Below are positions 20,683 to 30,388 of a DNA stretch of 64,000 bases, in pieces; the stretch's first letter is position 1, and each line of letters begins with the position of its first letter. A program made the position numbers and the translations under genes. Under the pieces are notes generated by a model. It did no database searches. It was not told where the DNA came from and saw only the letters and a program-made list of their open reading frames with translations. Origin of the DNA: Variovorax sp. dw_308 (lineage in GTDB: Bacteria > Pseudomonadota > Gammaproteobacteria > Burkholderiales > Burkholderiaceae_C); NCBI RefSeq assembly GCF_019207085.1, contig NZ_JAATOM010000004.1, positions 434,001-498,000 on the forward strand, written 5' to 3'.

Positions 20683-21716
20683 CGACCGTTGCAGAGGCCG
20701 CGACCCAGCAGGCGATGCTCATCACGGCGCCGGGCGGCCCGGACGTACTCCAGGGCAGGCGCGTCCCCATACCGATGCCAGCGGATGATGAACTGCAGAT
20801 CCGCGTTCATGCGGCCGGCATCAACCGACACGACTGCAATCAGCGACAACGCGGACCGACACCGGCCCACAGCGATATCCCGGGGCTCGAAGTCGCGGGC
20901 GTGGTGATGGCCGTTGGATCGAGGGTGACGGGATGGGCCATGGGCGACAAGGTGTGCGCCCTGACCGATGGTGGCGGCTATGCGCAATACGCCGTGGCAC
21001 CGGCAACCCATGCGTTCCATGTCCCGACAGGATTGGATCTCGTCGCCGCCGCAGCCTTGCCGGAAGCGCTGTTCACGGTATGGCACAACTTCTTCAACGT
21101 GGCCGCGCTCGGACCCGGCGAATCGGTGCTGATCCACGGGGGCACCAGCGGGGTGGGCGCGATCGCCATCCAGTTGCTGAAGGCGCTCGGCCACCGCGTC
21201 TTTGCGACGTGCGGCTCGGAGCGCAAGGTCGCGACGGCCGAGCAGCTTGGGGCGACGCGAGCGTTCAACTATCACGAGGATGATTTCGCTGAAGGCGTGC
21301 TCGCCGCCACTGCGCGGCGCGGTGTGGACGTGATCCTGGACATGTCCGGCGGACGCTACAGCGTGCCGAACGTTCGCGCCCTGGCGAGACGAGGGCGCCT
21401 GGTGCATCTGTCGCCAGGAAAGGGCGCAGATTTTCAGGTGCCGCTGCGTGACCTCATGGCGAAGGAGGCCAAGGTCACCGGTTCGCTGCTGCGCGGACTG
21501 CCGAACGAAGAGAAGACCCTGATCGCACACCGGCTGCGCGACGTTGCATGGCCACTGGTCGCATCCGGCGCGGTCCGGCCATTGATCCATGGCACGTGGC
21601 CCCTTGGCGATGCAGCACGCGCGCACGCCACGATGGAACTCGGCGACCACGTCGGAAAGCTCGTCCTCGACTGCCAATCCACGGATGCGTTGGCGACAGC
21701 GCAGCGGGCACGCTGA
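20679..21716 (+). CDS. Zinc-independent quinone oxidoreductase-like MDR protein
   Basis: This 345-residue medium-chain dehydrogenase/reductase of the quinone oxidoreductase branch has HAAGINRHDCNQRQ in the N-terminal domain, the NADPH-binding LIHGGTSGVGAIAIQL near residue 150, and GKLVLDC at the C-terminus. The catalytic zinc cysteines of alcohol dehydrogenases are absent, as usual for this branch. It starts at ATG 20679, overlapping the monooxygenase stop. Within the operon it may reduce a quinone or unsaturated intermediate; the substrate is unknown. Confidence 0.82.
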   Translation: MTTVAEAATQQAMLITAPGGPDVLQGRRVPIPMPADDELQIRVHAAGINRHDCNQRQRGPTPAHSDIPGLEVAGVVMAVGSRVTGWAMGDKVCALTDGGGYAQYAVAPATHAFHVPTGLDLVAAAALPEALFTVWHNFFNVAALGPGESVLIHGGTSGVGAIAIQLLKALGHRVFATCGSERKVATAEQLGATRAFNYHEDDFAEGVLAATARRGVDVILDMSGGRYSVPNVRALARRGRLVHLSPGKGADFQVPLRDLMAKEAKVTGSLLRGLPNEEKTLIAHRLRDVAWPLVASGAVRPLIHGTWPLGDAARAHATMELGDHVGKLVLDCQSTDALATAQRAR

Positions 21717-21823
21717 TTTCCCTGCAACGCGCCTTCGGGAACGCGACCTGCGCGTCCGGCAGGGCTCGCGGCGCACACCCACCAGACAGTTCACTTCACA
21801 TGCCAACTACAACGGAGCAAACA

Positions 21824-23176
21824 ATGGACATTCGAGAAGCAATACGCACGCAGCCCATGCGCGCACCTCAGATCGCGATCATCATCATCTGCGTCCTTCT
21901 GACGATGATCGATGGCTACGAGATCATCGTCATGCCGTTCGTCATGCCGCACCTGGCCAAGTCATGGGCGCTCGGGCCCGTCGAGGTGGGCTACCTGTTG
22001 AGCGCCAGCGTCTTCGGAATGGCGCTGGGCGCGATCTTCATCTCGCCGCTGTCCGACAGGTTCGGCCGTCGCCGGCATATCGGCGCATGCCTGGCGCTGA
22101 TCACGTTGGGCATGTTCCTGTCGGCCTCTGCCAGGAGCCTGCTCGAACTGGTGGCATACCGCGCGTTTGCCGGACTGTTCATCGGCGGCATCGTGGCGAG
22201 CATCAATGTGCTGGCCTCCGAGTACAGCTCGGACCGGCGGCGCGGAACGGTCATGGGCATCTATGGCATCGGCTTTCCGCTCGGCTCCGCATTGGCCGGC
22301 GCGGTGATCGGCCCGTTGACCATGGCCTATGACTGGCGAGCTCCCTTTGTCTTCGGCGCTGCGTTGACGCTCGTCATGCTGGCCGTCGTCCTCGCGGTAC
22401 TGCCGGAGTCCATCGACTACCTCGTCGAGAAGCGACCGAAAAACGCCCTCGCCCACTACAACAGGATTGCGGCGCGGCTGGGATACACGCAAGCGACGAT
22501 CCTTCCGGCGCCCGCCGTGAGACCGCAGCAGCAGCTTGCCCTGAAGGCCATCTTCGGCGGGATGATGCTCGGTCGCACCCTGTGCCTGTGGATCGGATAC
22601 GCCGGACTGGTGGCGGCCTTCTATTTTGCGAACACCTGGACGGCAAAAATGATTGCCGACGCCAGCGGCGACCCCAGCCTTGGTGTGCGGACCGGTGTGC
22701 TGATCATGGTGGGCGGTGTCGTCGGTGCGCTCCTGTTCGCCGCGCTGTCGCTGAAGATTCGTCCCCGGTTGGTCACCGCGCTGATCCTGTTCGGCGGCGC
22801 AGTCGCCTTCGTGCTCTATGCCGGGCAGATCCAGCACATCGCCATGGCGTTGACCTTGGCGGTTTTCGTCGGAATGTTCGCGAACGGTGGCATTGCCGCG
22901 TTCTATGCCATCAGCCCGTTTGTCTATCCCGCGTTTGCCAGGGGCACAGGGGTGGGATTGATGATCGGCTTCGGTCGCGCAGTCGCCATCGTGGCGCCCA
23001 TCTTCACGGGCTACATGCTGAAGGCCGGCTGGACACCGCAGATCGCCTATCAATTCTTCGGCGGTGTCCTGGTCGTCGCAGCGATCGCCACCCTGATGCT
23101 CGACCGCACCTATCGCAATCGCAGCGAGAACCCCGAGACGCCCGATGCAGCCTTGGCCGGGGCGCATCTCGGTTGA
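21824..23176 (+). CDS. MFS transporter, aromatic acid:H+ symporter type
   Basis: This 450-residue protein has about 12 membrane helices. Early motifs are MIDGYEIIVMPFVMP and, in the loop between helices 2 and 3, SPLSDRFGRRRHIG, the MFS signature. The DGYEI motif in helix 1 is typical of the AAHS family (PcaK, BenK, MhpT). It is the last gene of the cluster and probably imports the aromatic acid that the enzymes break down. I prefer ATG 21824, with GGAG at 21814-21817; ATG 21800 is in frame but lacks a ribosome site. Confidence 0.85.
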   Translation: MDIREAIRTQPMRAPQIAIIIICVLLTMIDGYEIIVMPFVMPHLAKSWALGPVEVGYLLSASVFGMALGAIFISPLSDRFGRRRHIGACLALITLGMFLSASARSLLELVAYRAFAGLFIGGIVASINVLASEYSSDRRRGTVMGIYGIGFPLGSALAGAVIGPLTMAYDWRAPFVFGAALTLVMLAVVLAVLPESIDYLVEKRPKNALAHYNRIAARLGYTQATILPAPAVRPQQQLALKAIFGGMMLGRTLCLWIGYAGLVAAFYFANTWTAKMIADASGDPSLGVRTGVLIMVGGVVGALLFAALSLKIRPRLVTALILFGGAVAFVLYAGQIQHIAMALTLAVFVGMFANGGIAAFYAISPFVYPAFARGTGVGLMIGFGRAVAIVAPIFTGYMLKAGWTPQIAYQFFGGVLVVAAIATLMLDRTYRNRSENPETPDAALAGAHLG

Positions 23177-23555
23177 CGGAACCGCACGTGGGGCCCCGGG
23201 CGCGATCTCGCGACTTTGGAGCGGCCATTCGCACGCGGTGGTGTCCTGGTTGTCCCTTGCAGTCGGCGATCCGATCACTGTCTCGGACTCGGACTCGGAT
23301 TTTTCAATGAGGTCGGCGAAGGTCAAGTTCCAGGCAGACCGGTCGATCGCGAAGAAGCCGCTGAATGCCAGCTTGCTGCGAGCCTTGGGGTTAGGTTGGG
23401 GAGGAGCCGATCGGTCGCAGCGGCGTGAGAGCCGCAACAAATGAAACACGCCGGACCCGGCCGCTGAAACGCGGCGGATACCCGGGTTGCAGACCATTGG
23501 CAGCAGCAGCCACCCCTGCCCCTGCCGATGTCGTTTCCAACCTTGAGGAATCCAG
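23177..23555. other. 379-bp gap without a supported gene
   Basis: No open frame here has a start with a ribosome site and a recognisable protein. The only pattern is a short direct repeat of CGGACT around 23284-23300 ending in a T-rich stretch (GGATTTTTC), with no paired stem for a terminator. The globin promoter is presumably in the right-hand part, but I cannot point to clear -35 and -10 boxes. Confidence 0.4.
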
Positions 23556-23978
23556 ATGCAAGACCATCAAGTCCAACTCGTCCGCGACAGCTTCGCGCTC
23601 GTGCGACCCATCGCCCCGCAAGCCGCCGCGCTTTTTTACGGCCACCTGTTCGACGCGGACCCGTCGCTGCGCGCGTTGTTTCGCGGTGACATGGTGGATC
23701 AGGGAGAGCGCCTGATGACGATGATCGGCAGCGCGGTCGGGTTGCTCGAGAAGCCCGACGTGCTCATGCCGGTGCTGCGCAACCTCGGTGCGCGCCACGT
23801 CGGCTATGGCGTGGTCGACGCCCACTACGCAACCGTCGGCGGCGCGCTGCTGCTGACGCTGGAACAGGGCCTCGGGGACGCCTTCACGCCCGAGGTTCGC
23901 GAAGCCTGGACCGCGATGTACGGCATCGTGAGCCGCACCATGATCGAGGCCTCGCGCGAGCCGGCCCTGGCTACCTGA
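23556..23978 (+). CDS. Single-domain bacterial globin (Vgb-like)
   Basis: This 140-residue heme protein has RHVGYGVVDAHYATVGGALL (residues 80-99) aligning by eye with the F-helix region of Vitreoscilla hemoglobin, which places the proximal heme ligand at H81. The length is close to Vgb and there is no reductase domain, so it is not a flavohemoglobin. Roles in this group include oxygen supply under low oxygen and nitric oxide handling. It converges on the histidine kinase gene with an 11-bp gap, so the two are not co-transcribed, but the kinase could sense redox or gas state (speculation). Confidence 0.85.
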   Translation: MQDHQVQLVRDSFALVRPIAPQAAALFYGHLFDADPSLRALFRGDMVDQGERLMTMIGSAVGLLEKPDVLMPVLRNLGARHVGYGVVDAHYATVGGALLLTLEQGLGDAFTPEVREAWTAMYGIVSRTMIEASREPALAT

Positions 23979-23988
23979 TCGAAGGCGA

Positions 23989-25992
23989 TCAGCGCAGAAG
24001 GTCCGCGACCCGCGCCAGCAGGTCGGCCTTGGAGAACGGCTTGTCCAGCGAGTCGCAGCGCGCGCCGCGCAGGAATTCGCGCGCATCGGGGGAGAGCGTG
24101 TCGCCGGTGACGAACAGCATGCTGCGCGCCAGCAGCGGATGCCGCGCCGACACCTCGCGCCACAAGCCGGCGCCGTCCATGTCGGGCATGCGCAGGTCGG
24201 AGATGACCGCGTCGAAACGTGCGGTCGCCAGCAGTTCCAGCGCGACCGCCCCCGACTCCGCCGTCGCCACCTCGTAGCCTGCGTTCTCCAGCATCTGGCG
24301 CATGACGTCGGCCAGCTCGGTCTCGTCGTCGACCACCAGGATGCGGGCCTGCCGCGACGCACCGGAGGCCGCCGGTTCGGCCGGCGCCGTGGCGGCCACC
24401 GCGACACCGTTGATCGGCAGGCTGAGCCTGAAGCTCGCCCCTTGCGGCGATGCGGGCTCGAGTGCCAGTTCTCCGCCATGGTCACGCGCGACCGTGCGCG
24501 AGACGGCCAGGCCCAGCCCGGTGCCGACGCCATCCGGCTTGGTGGTGAAGAAGGGCTCGAACACGCGTTCCCGGGCATCGCTCGAGACGCCCGGGCCGTT
24601 GTCGGAAACGCGCAGCCACACGCGCGCTTCGCAGCCAGCGCGTGCGGGTTCCAGTCCTGTCTCGACTTGCACACGGCGCGCACCTTGCGCGCCGGCGAGC
24701 GCCTGCTGTGCATTGACGAGCAGGTTCATGACGACCTGGCCGATCTGGTCGCCGTCCACGTTGACATCGGGGAGCGCATCGGCGAGCGTGAGCTCCAGGT
24801 CGATGCCGTGCGTGCGGTAGCCGTACTGCAGCATCTCCACCGCGGCGCGCACCATCCCGTTCAGGGCGACCAGGCCGCGTGTCGTGGGCCGGCTGCGCGC
24901 CATGTTCAGGAAGGTGCGCACGATGCGCCCGCAACGCTCGGCCGCCTCGCGCACGCGTTGCGCATCGGCACGCAATTCGGGCTGCGATTCGCACTTCTCC
25001 TCGAGCAGGCTGGCACGCCCCATCACGATCGCCAGCGGGTTGTTCAGCTCGTGCGCCACGCCGGCGAGCAGGCTGCCCATGGCGGTCAGCTTTTCGCTCT
25101 GTCGCAAGGCCTCGCGCTGGCGGGCGATCTGCGTGGCGGCGGCGTGTCGCTCCGACAGGTCGGCGATCGACGCCGTGTAGAACACATGGCCGTGCGCATC
25201 GGTGCGCCACAGCACCATCTCCATCGGAAATTCGGTCCCGTCGGCGCGCAGCGCGTACATCTCGAGGCGCTTGCCCATGAAGCGCGGTGCGCCGCCGGCC
25301 TGGAGGCGACGCATGCCCGCCTCGTGCGGACCGCGATAGCGCTCCGGCATGATCACCACGCTGACGGGGCGCCCCATGACGGCAGCGCGCGTGCGGCCGA
25401 ACATCGCTTCGGCCGCCGGGTTGAATTCGACGATCTGCCCCACCTCGTCGGTCGTCACCAAAGCCGCCAGCGCGTGGTCGACGATGGCAGTCTTCAGCGC
25501 CTCGCTCGTGTTCAGGTCGTCCAGGCGCGAGGCCAATTCCTGCTCGCGCAACTTGAGCTCCGTGTGGTCACGGCCGAATACGGCCACCACCTCGACCTCG
25601 CCATCGACCGGGCCATACGGGATGAAGGTCTCGCGCAGATAACGCAGCCCGTGGCCCGGATACTCGACCCAGCCTTCGAGCCGCAGCGCCTCTCCTGAAA
25701 ACACCCGCGTCGCAAGCGGTTGATAGCCGGCGTAGGCGGCCGCACCGACCACCTCCGACAGGTGGCGCCCGATCACCTCGCTGGCCGGTCGGCCGAGGAA
25801 CTCGAGCACCTCGCGGTTCGCATAGACGTACCGGTGGCTGCGGTCGATGACCGAGAGGCGCGCCGTGATGTGCTCGAGGAGCACGCTGGAGAGGCGTTGG
25901 TCGAGCACCGCGGCGGGCATCTCGGCCCATCGCATCATGCCGAGCGAGCTGAGTTCACGCGATGGAATCATCCGGCTGGCCCTTCTTGTCAT
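23989..25992 (-). CDS. PAS-domain hybrid sensor histidine kinase
   Basis: This 667-residue kinase has two PAS domains (about 35-155 and 165-290), a HisKA domain with phospho-accepting H314 in GVAHELNNPLAIVMG, a HATPase domain with N424 and GTGLGLAVS boxes, and a C-terminal receiver with phospho-acceptor D599 in ISDLRMPDMDG. No membrane helices are seen, so it is cytoplasmic and likely senses an internal signal through PAS. Its ATG at 25992 overlaps the response regulator stop (TGA/ATG), so the pair is translated together; MIPSREL at 25971 is a second possible start. Confidence 0.88.
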   Translation of the reverse strand: MTRRASRMIPSRELSSLGMMRWAEMPAAVLDQRLSSVLLEHITARLSVIDRSHRYVYANREVLEFLGRPASEVIGRHLSEVVGAAAYAGYQPLATRVFSGEALRLEGWVEYPGHGLRYLRETFIPYGPVDGEVEVVAVFGRDHTELKLREQELASRLDDLNTSEALKTAIVDHALAALVTTDEVGQIVEFNPAAEAMFGRTRAAVMGRPVSVVIMPERYRGPHEAGMRRLQAGGAPRFMGKRLEMYALRADGTEFPMEMVLWRTDAHGHVFYTASIADLSERHAAATQIARQREALRQSEKLTAMGSLLAGVAHELNNPLAIVMGRASLLEEKCESQPELRADAQRVREAAERCGRIVRTFLNMARSRPTTRGLVALNGMVRAAVEMLQYGYRTHGIDLELTLADALPDVNVDGDQIGQVVMNLLVNAQQALAGAQGARRVQVETGLEPARAGCEARVWLRVSDNGPGVSSDARERVFEPFFTTKPDGVGTGLGLAVSRTVARDHGGELALEPASPQGASFRLSLPINGVAVAATAPAEPAASGASRQARILVVDDETELADVMRQMLENAGYEVATAESGAVALELLATARFDAVISDLRMPDMDGAGLWREVSARHPLLARSMLFVTGDTLSPDAREFLRGARCDSLDKPFSKADLLARVADLLR

Positions 25993-26747
25993 TCTTGCGC
26001 GGTGGCAGGCACGAAGACGTAGCCGACATTGCGAACCGTCTTGATCAGTTCCGGCCGGTCGGGGTTGCGCTCGATCTTGCGGCGCAGGCGCATCACGCGC
26101 AGGTCGATGGACCGGTCGAACACGTCCCAGCCGCGGTTGTGTGCCTGTTCCATGATCTGGTTGCGGTTCAGAGGCCGGTTCGGATGGCGGGCGAAGAGGG
26201 CGAGCAGGTCGAACTCCGCGGCGCTGATCTCGATGTCTCTTCCGTCGGCATCGCGCAAGCGCCTCTCGTCGAGGTCCAGCCGGTAGGCGCCGAAGGCGAT
26301 GCGCCGCGATTCGCCGGCTGGCGCGATGGCCGGGGACGTCGGCGTGGCGGCAGCCAGCACCACGGCGCGGCGCAGCACGGCGCGCACTCGGGCCAGCAAC
26401 TCGCGCATCTCGAAGGGCTTTGGCAGGTAGTCGTCGGCACCGAGTTCGAGCCCGATGATGCGGTCGATCGGCTCGCCGGCGGTGGTCAGCATCACCAGGC
26501 CGATGCCCGACTGCGTTTCGCGCATCCAGCGTGCCAGTGACAAGCCGTTCTCGCCGGGCATGTTGATGTCGAGGATGGCCAGCGCCGGTGCCCTGGACGC
26601 CACCGCCAGCCGCGCTTCGGCGGCATCGGCGGCGGTGCACACCGTGAAGCCGTGGCGTCCGAAGTACTCGTCCAGCAGCGAACGCAACTCGGGCTCGTCG
26701 TCGACGACCAGCACGACAGGGCTGGAATTCTCGGCTGCCTGACTCAT
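25989..26747 (-). CDS. OmpR-family response regulator
   Basis: This 252-residue regulator has an N-terminal receiver with acidic pair D16-D17, phospho-acceptor D60 in LAILDINMPGENG and conserved lysine in YLPKPFEM. The C-terminal winged helix has ISAAEFDLLALFARHPNRPLNR and the RRKIE...IKTVRNVGYVF ending. It is the cytoplasmic partner of the kinase immediately downstream and binds DNA when phosphorylated. Target genes are not visible; the small exported protein gene upstream and the globin gene downstream are candidates by position only. Confidence 0.9.
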   Translation of the reverse strand: MSQAAENSSPVVLVVDDEPELRSLLDEYFGRHGFTVCTAADAAEARLAVASRAPALAILDINMPGENGLSLARWMRETQSGIGLVMLTTAGEPIDRIIGLELGADDYLPKPFEMRELLARVRAVLRRAVVLAAATPTSPAIAPAGESRRIAFGAYRLDLDERRLRDADGRDIEISAAEFDLLALFARHPNRPLNRNQIMEQAHNRGWDVFDRSIDLRVMRLRRKIERNPDRPELIKTVRNVGYVFVPATAQE

Positions 26748-26865
26748 CGTGTGGGTCCCTCAACGCGGTGAGGGCAGAGTCTATCGGCACCAGCCGGATT
26801 TCACTTGGCAATCGAGATGCGGGTGCCGATCGCGGCAACAGGGCGGCGTCGCCAGGCCCCTCATA

Positions 26866-27216
26866 TCAGTGCTCGCTCGCGCTCACCGCCACGGCGACCG
26901 ACAGGTCGGGGCGCCGAAGGGCTGTCCCTGCCGTCGAACCTTCGTTCGCGACCTGCGGTGGTGTGCGCGCCGCGATGACTGCGGGTTGGTCTTCGGTCTG
27001 TGTCGGCCCTGCGATCACGAACAGGCCGGCCGGGTGCATGAGGATGAAGGTGTTCGGGTCGATCTGCGGCACCTGGCGCTTGACCAGGATGGCCGGATGT
27101 TCGCCCAACGTGTGCAATGCCGGCTGCGCGGTGCTGTCTTGCGCGGAGGCGATGGTGGCGGTTGCGAGAAGTGCAGCGGCGATCGCTGCGGCAAGTTGAA
27201 TGCGAAGGGGGGTCAT
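26866..27216 (-). CDS. Small exported protein of unknown function
   Basis: This 116-residue protein has a clear Sec signal peptide (MTPLRIQLAAAIAAALLATATIASAQ, split here at about residue 26, cleavage after ASA). The mature 90 residues contain no cysteine and no domain I recognise; NTFILMHPAGLFVIAG is the most hydrophobic stretch. It lies 118 bp upstream of the response regulator on the same strand. AGAACC precedes the start, a weak ribosome site. I would call it a probable gene because of the signal peptide and composition. Confidence 0.6.
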   Translation of the reverse strand: MTPLRIQLAAAIAAALLATATIASAQDSTAQPALHTLGEHPAILVKRQVPQIDPNTFILMHPAGLFVIAGPTQTEDQPAVIAARTPPQVANEGSTAGTALRRPDLSVAVAVSASEH

Positions 27217-27484
27217 TGAAGGTTCTCCGAATTGGGCGGCGGGGTGTATCGAACAGCGCGCTGTTGAAGCAGGCGCACCGCAATGATCGGAGAGGCCGGT
27301 TTCAAGCGCGTTGCGCAGGGCCGGGCGTCGTGTTTCGTTTGTTGCCCGATTTTTTCAGCGCGGGACGGGCCTGCAGTCGACGCCCGTCTCCGCGCACCCG
27401 TGTGCTATCGATATCCCCCAACATATGGGTGCGGCCGTGCCGAGCTGGCGACGGCCGCGCGCGGGTCGGCCGGATGACCCTGGT

Positions 27485-28615
27485 TCAAACGGCGGCAGTC
27501 GCAACGACTTGCCGAACCCCCATCGCCTCGAGCGTCTCGGCCACCGCCGCGACCGCTCCAGGTATCCCTGCGTCCCCGAAGTGCCCCATGCATCCCACGC
27601 GGAAGGTTTCGACCTGCGTGAGCTTGCCGGGGTAGAGGATGTAGCCGCGCTTCTTGACCTCCTGGTAGAAGGTCTTGAAGTCGTACTTCGGATCATCGGG
27701 CGCATGGAAGGTCACGATGATCGGCGCCTGGATGGCGGGGTCGAGGTAGCTGCGGAATCCCAATGCGGCCATGCCGTCGATCAAGGCCTTGCAGTTGCGC
27801 GCGTAGCGCCCGCCGCGCGCTTCGAGTCCGCCTTCCTCGACGTATTGCGTGATCGCTTCGTCCAATGCAGCGACGACGTGGGTGGGCGGCGTGAACCGCC
27901 ATTGCGTCGTCTTGCCCATGTAGACCCACTGGTCGTAGAGGTCCATGGCCAGCGAATGGCTGTTGCCCTCGCACTTTTCCAGCGTGCTGCGCCGGACGAT
28001 GACGAAGCCCATGCCGGGCACGCCTTCGAGGCACTTGCCTGACGCCGCGACGACCGCGTCGAAGGGCGTCTTGCGCGCGTCGATGTCGATGGCGCCAAAG
28101 GAGCTCATCGCATCGACGATCAGGCCGCAGCCATGCTTCTCCACGACCAGTGCGACGTCGTGAAGGGGGTTGAGCACGCCCGTCCCAGTCTCGCAATGGA
28201 CCAGCGCCACATGCGTGATCGAAGGGTCTGCCGCCAGGGCGCGGTCGACGTCGGCGGCCTGGACCTGCTGGTCTTCCCGGTAGTCGATGGTGGTCACGCG
28301 GCGGCCGAGCACCTTGCAGATCCTGGCGATGCGCTGGCAGTAGGCGCCGTTGTTCGGCACCAGCACGTGGCCGTCGCGCGGGACGAGCGTCCCGATGGCG
28401 GCCTCCACCGAGAAGGTGCCGCTGCCCTGGAGCGGCACGCACTCGTGCGAGGCCTCGCCGTGCACGATGCGCAGGACCTGTTGGCGGATCCTTGCGGTGA
28501 TCTGGTTGAAGTCGGAATCCCAAGAGCCCCAGTCACGCAGCATGGCCGCGCGGGTCTTGTCGGATGTGGTCAGCGGACCGGGCGTGAGAAGGATCGGTGA
28601 ACGCGCTTGGCTCAT
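27485..28615 (-). CDS. phnW: 2-aminoethylphosphonate--pyruvate transaminase PhnW
   Basis: This 376-residue class V PLP aminotransferase transfers the amino group of 2-aminoethylphosphonate to pyruvate, giving phosphonoacetaldehyde and alanine. PhnW hallmarks are visible: [13 protein letters not shown] at the N-terminus, [21 protein letters not shown] and PLP-binding K194 in [12 protein letters not shown]. Length is normal. It lies 39 bp after the permease gene and is the last gene of the minus-strand operon phnS-phnT-phnU-phnW. Its product is consumed by PhnY and PhnA, encoded on the divergent arm of the same locus. No phosphonatase (phnX) is adjacent. Confidence 0.93.
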   Translation of the reverse strand: MSQARSPILLTPGPLTTSDKTRAAMLRDWGSWDSDFNQITARIRQQVLRIVHGEASHECVPLQGSGTFSVEAAIGTLVPRDGHVLVPNNGAYCQRIARICKVLGRRVTTIDYREDQQVQAADVDRALAADPSITHVALVHCETGTGVLNPLHDVALVVEKHGCGLIVDAMSSFGAIDIDARKTPFDAVVAASGKCLEGVPGMGFVIVRRSTLEKCEGNSHSLAMDLYDQWVYMGKTTQWRFTPPTHVVAALDEAITQYVEEGGLEARGGRYARNCKALIDGMAALGFRSYLDPAIQAPIIVTFHAPDDPKYDFKTFYQEVKKRGYILYPGKLTQVETFRVGCMGHFGDAGIPGAVAAVAETLEAMGVRQVVATAAV

Positions 28616-28654
28616 GGTGTCTCCTGTGGGAAGAGCGATGGAATGAAAGAGGGA

Positions 28655-30388
28655 TCAGCTGCGGCGCAGGTTGCGCCAGGCCTGCGTCCGCGCGAGCAGC
28701 ACGCGCGTCAGCAGCGAATAGGCGATGCACACGAGGATCGATGTCACGACGATCAGGCTGGCGAGTGCGGCAGCCGGGCCGATGTCGCCGGCATCGTCGA
28801 GGTGCATGATGGCGACCGACGCCAGGATGGTGTCGGGCGAGTACAGGAAGATCGCGGCCGACAGGCTGGCCATCGAGACGACGAAGAAGTAGCGCCCGAT
28901 GTCGAGGATCGCCGGCAGGCAGACCGGCACGGTGACGCGCAGGAAGGTCTTGAAGGCCGGCACTTTCAGCGAGGCGGAGACGGCTTCGAACTCGTTGTCG
29001 ATCTGCTTGAGCGCGGTCACCGCAGTGAGGTGGCTCGAGGTGTAGTAGTGGACGATCATCGACATCACCAGGATGGTCGTCGTCTGGTAGAGCCCGTTCA
29101 GCGGATTGGCCGGGTGGTTGAAGAACATCACGTAGCCCAGGCCCAGCACGAGGCCGGGCACGGCCATCGACAGCACGGCCATGAGGTGCATGGCGCGTTT
29201 CATCATGACGAGGTTGCGCGTCTTCTCGATCAGGTAGGCGCCGATGAACACGATCAGCGATCCGCCGACGGCCGTCGAGATCGCCACGATCAGGCTGTTG
29301 GTGTAGGCCGCGGCCATGTCGCTTTCGATCAGCGCGAATTGATAGTGCTTGAGCGTCAGCGACAGGTCATAGGGCCACAGCGTGATGAACGAGGTGTAGA
29401 CGGCCATGCCGATGGTGGCGAGCAGCAGCGTGCACACCACGATGCAGGCCCCGGCCAGCAGCGAATCGGCCAGCGGACGCGGCTTCGGCACATGCGGGAC
29501 CGAGCGCGCGGTCAGTTGCGCCTTCAGCTTGCGGCGCACCGTGTAGTCGATGGCGAACGACAGGATGGAGGGAATGAGCAGCAGCATGCCGACGACCGCA
29601 CCCATCGAGAAGTTGTGCTGCCCCACCACCTGCTTGAACACGTCGACCGACAGCACGTTGAAGTTGCCACCGATGACCTTGGGGGCGCCGAAGTCGCTGA
29701 CCACGTAGGTGAACACGACCGTCGCGGCGCTGATCAGGCCGTACTTGCAGGAGGGCAGGGTGATCGTCATGAACTGGCGCCACGGAGGCGCGCGCAAGGC
29801 CGTGGCGGCTTCATAGAGCCTGCCATCGGCGAGCGACAACGCGGTGACCAAGATCATCAGCGCGTGCGGGAAGGTGTTGTAGACCTCGGCCAGGATGATG
29901 CCGGGTGCGCCATAGATCGAAGCGCCCATCAGCAATGACTTGAGCGCACCCTGGTTGCCGAACCACTGCACGAACGAGATGGCCGCCAGCAACGAGGGCG
30001 CCAGCAGCGGGATCAGCGCGACCAGCTTGAACGTGCCCTTGAACCACACCGGCAGGCAGGTGCGTGTCAGCGCATAGGCGCAGACGAAGGCCATGGGCAC
30101 CGAGATCATCACGACGACAGCGGCCACCCAGATCGAGTTCCAGGCGGCGCGCAGCAGGCTGGGCGTCTGGAAGTAGGTGATGAAGTGCGCCAATCCCACG
30201 AAGCTGCCGTTCTTGTCCTGCACCGCGTTCACGAGAATCGTGAAGAGCGGCGCGATCAGGAAGGTGAACAGCATGGCCATGATGGCGAACAGCACCGCTC
30301 GCGCGATCAGGTCGTCGCGGCTCCAGCGCATTCCCGGGCGAGCCGCGGCCATGGCGGCCGACGGGTAAGGGCGTGCAAGCGCATTCAT
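28655..30388 (-). CDS. phnU: 2-aminoethylphosphonate ABC transporter permease (fused two-domain)
   Basis: This 577-residue integral membrane protein carries two permease domains in one chain, each with about six helices and an EAA-type loop: LYEAATALRAPPWRQFMTITLP in the first half and EFEAVSASLKVPAFKTFLRVTVP in the second. It resembles the PhnU2 group (TIGR03262-like) of putative AEP importers. The start at ATG 30388 overlaps the ATPase stop (ATGA), which decides it over an ATG 21 bp upstream. It forms the whole channel for phnS and phnT. Confidence 0.87.
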   Translation of the reverse strand: MNALARPYPSAAMAAARPGMRWSRDDLIARAVLFAIMAMLFTFLIAPLFTILVNAVQDKNGSFVGLAHFITYFQTPSLLRAAWNSIWVAAVVVMISVPMAFVCAYALTRTCLPVWFKGTFKLVALIPLLAPSLLAAISFVQWFGNQGALKSLLMGASIYGAPGIILAEVYNTFPHALMILVTALSLADGRLYEAATALRAPPWRQFMTITLPSCKYGLISAATVVFTYVVSDFGAPKVIGGNFNVLSVDVFKQVVGQHNFSMGAVVGMLLLIPSILSFAIDYTVRRKLKAQLTARSVPHVPKPRPLADSLLAGACIVVCTLLLATIGMAVYTSFITLWPYDLSLTLKHYQFALIESDMAAAYTNSLIVAISTAVGGSLIVFIGAYLIEKTRNLVMMKRAMHLMAVLSMAVPGLVLGLGYVMFFNHPANPLNGLYQTTTILVMSMIVHYYTSSHLTAVTALKQIDNEFEAVSASLKVPAFKTFLRVTVPVCLPAILDIGRYFFVVSMASLSAAIFLYSPDTILASVAIMHLDDAGDIGPAAALASLIVVTSILVCIAYSLLTRVLLARTQAWRNLRRS

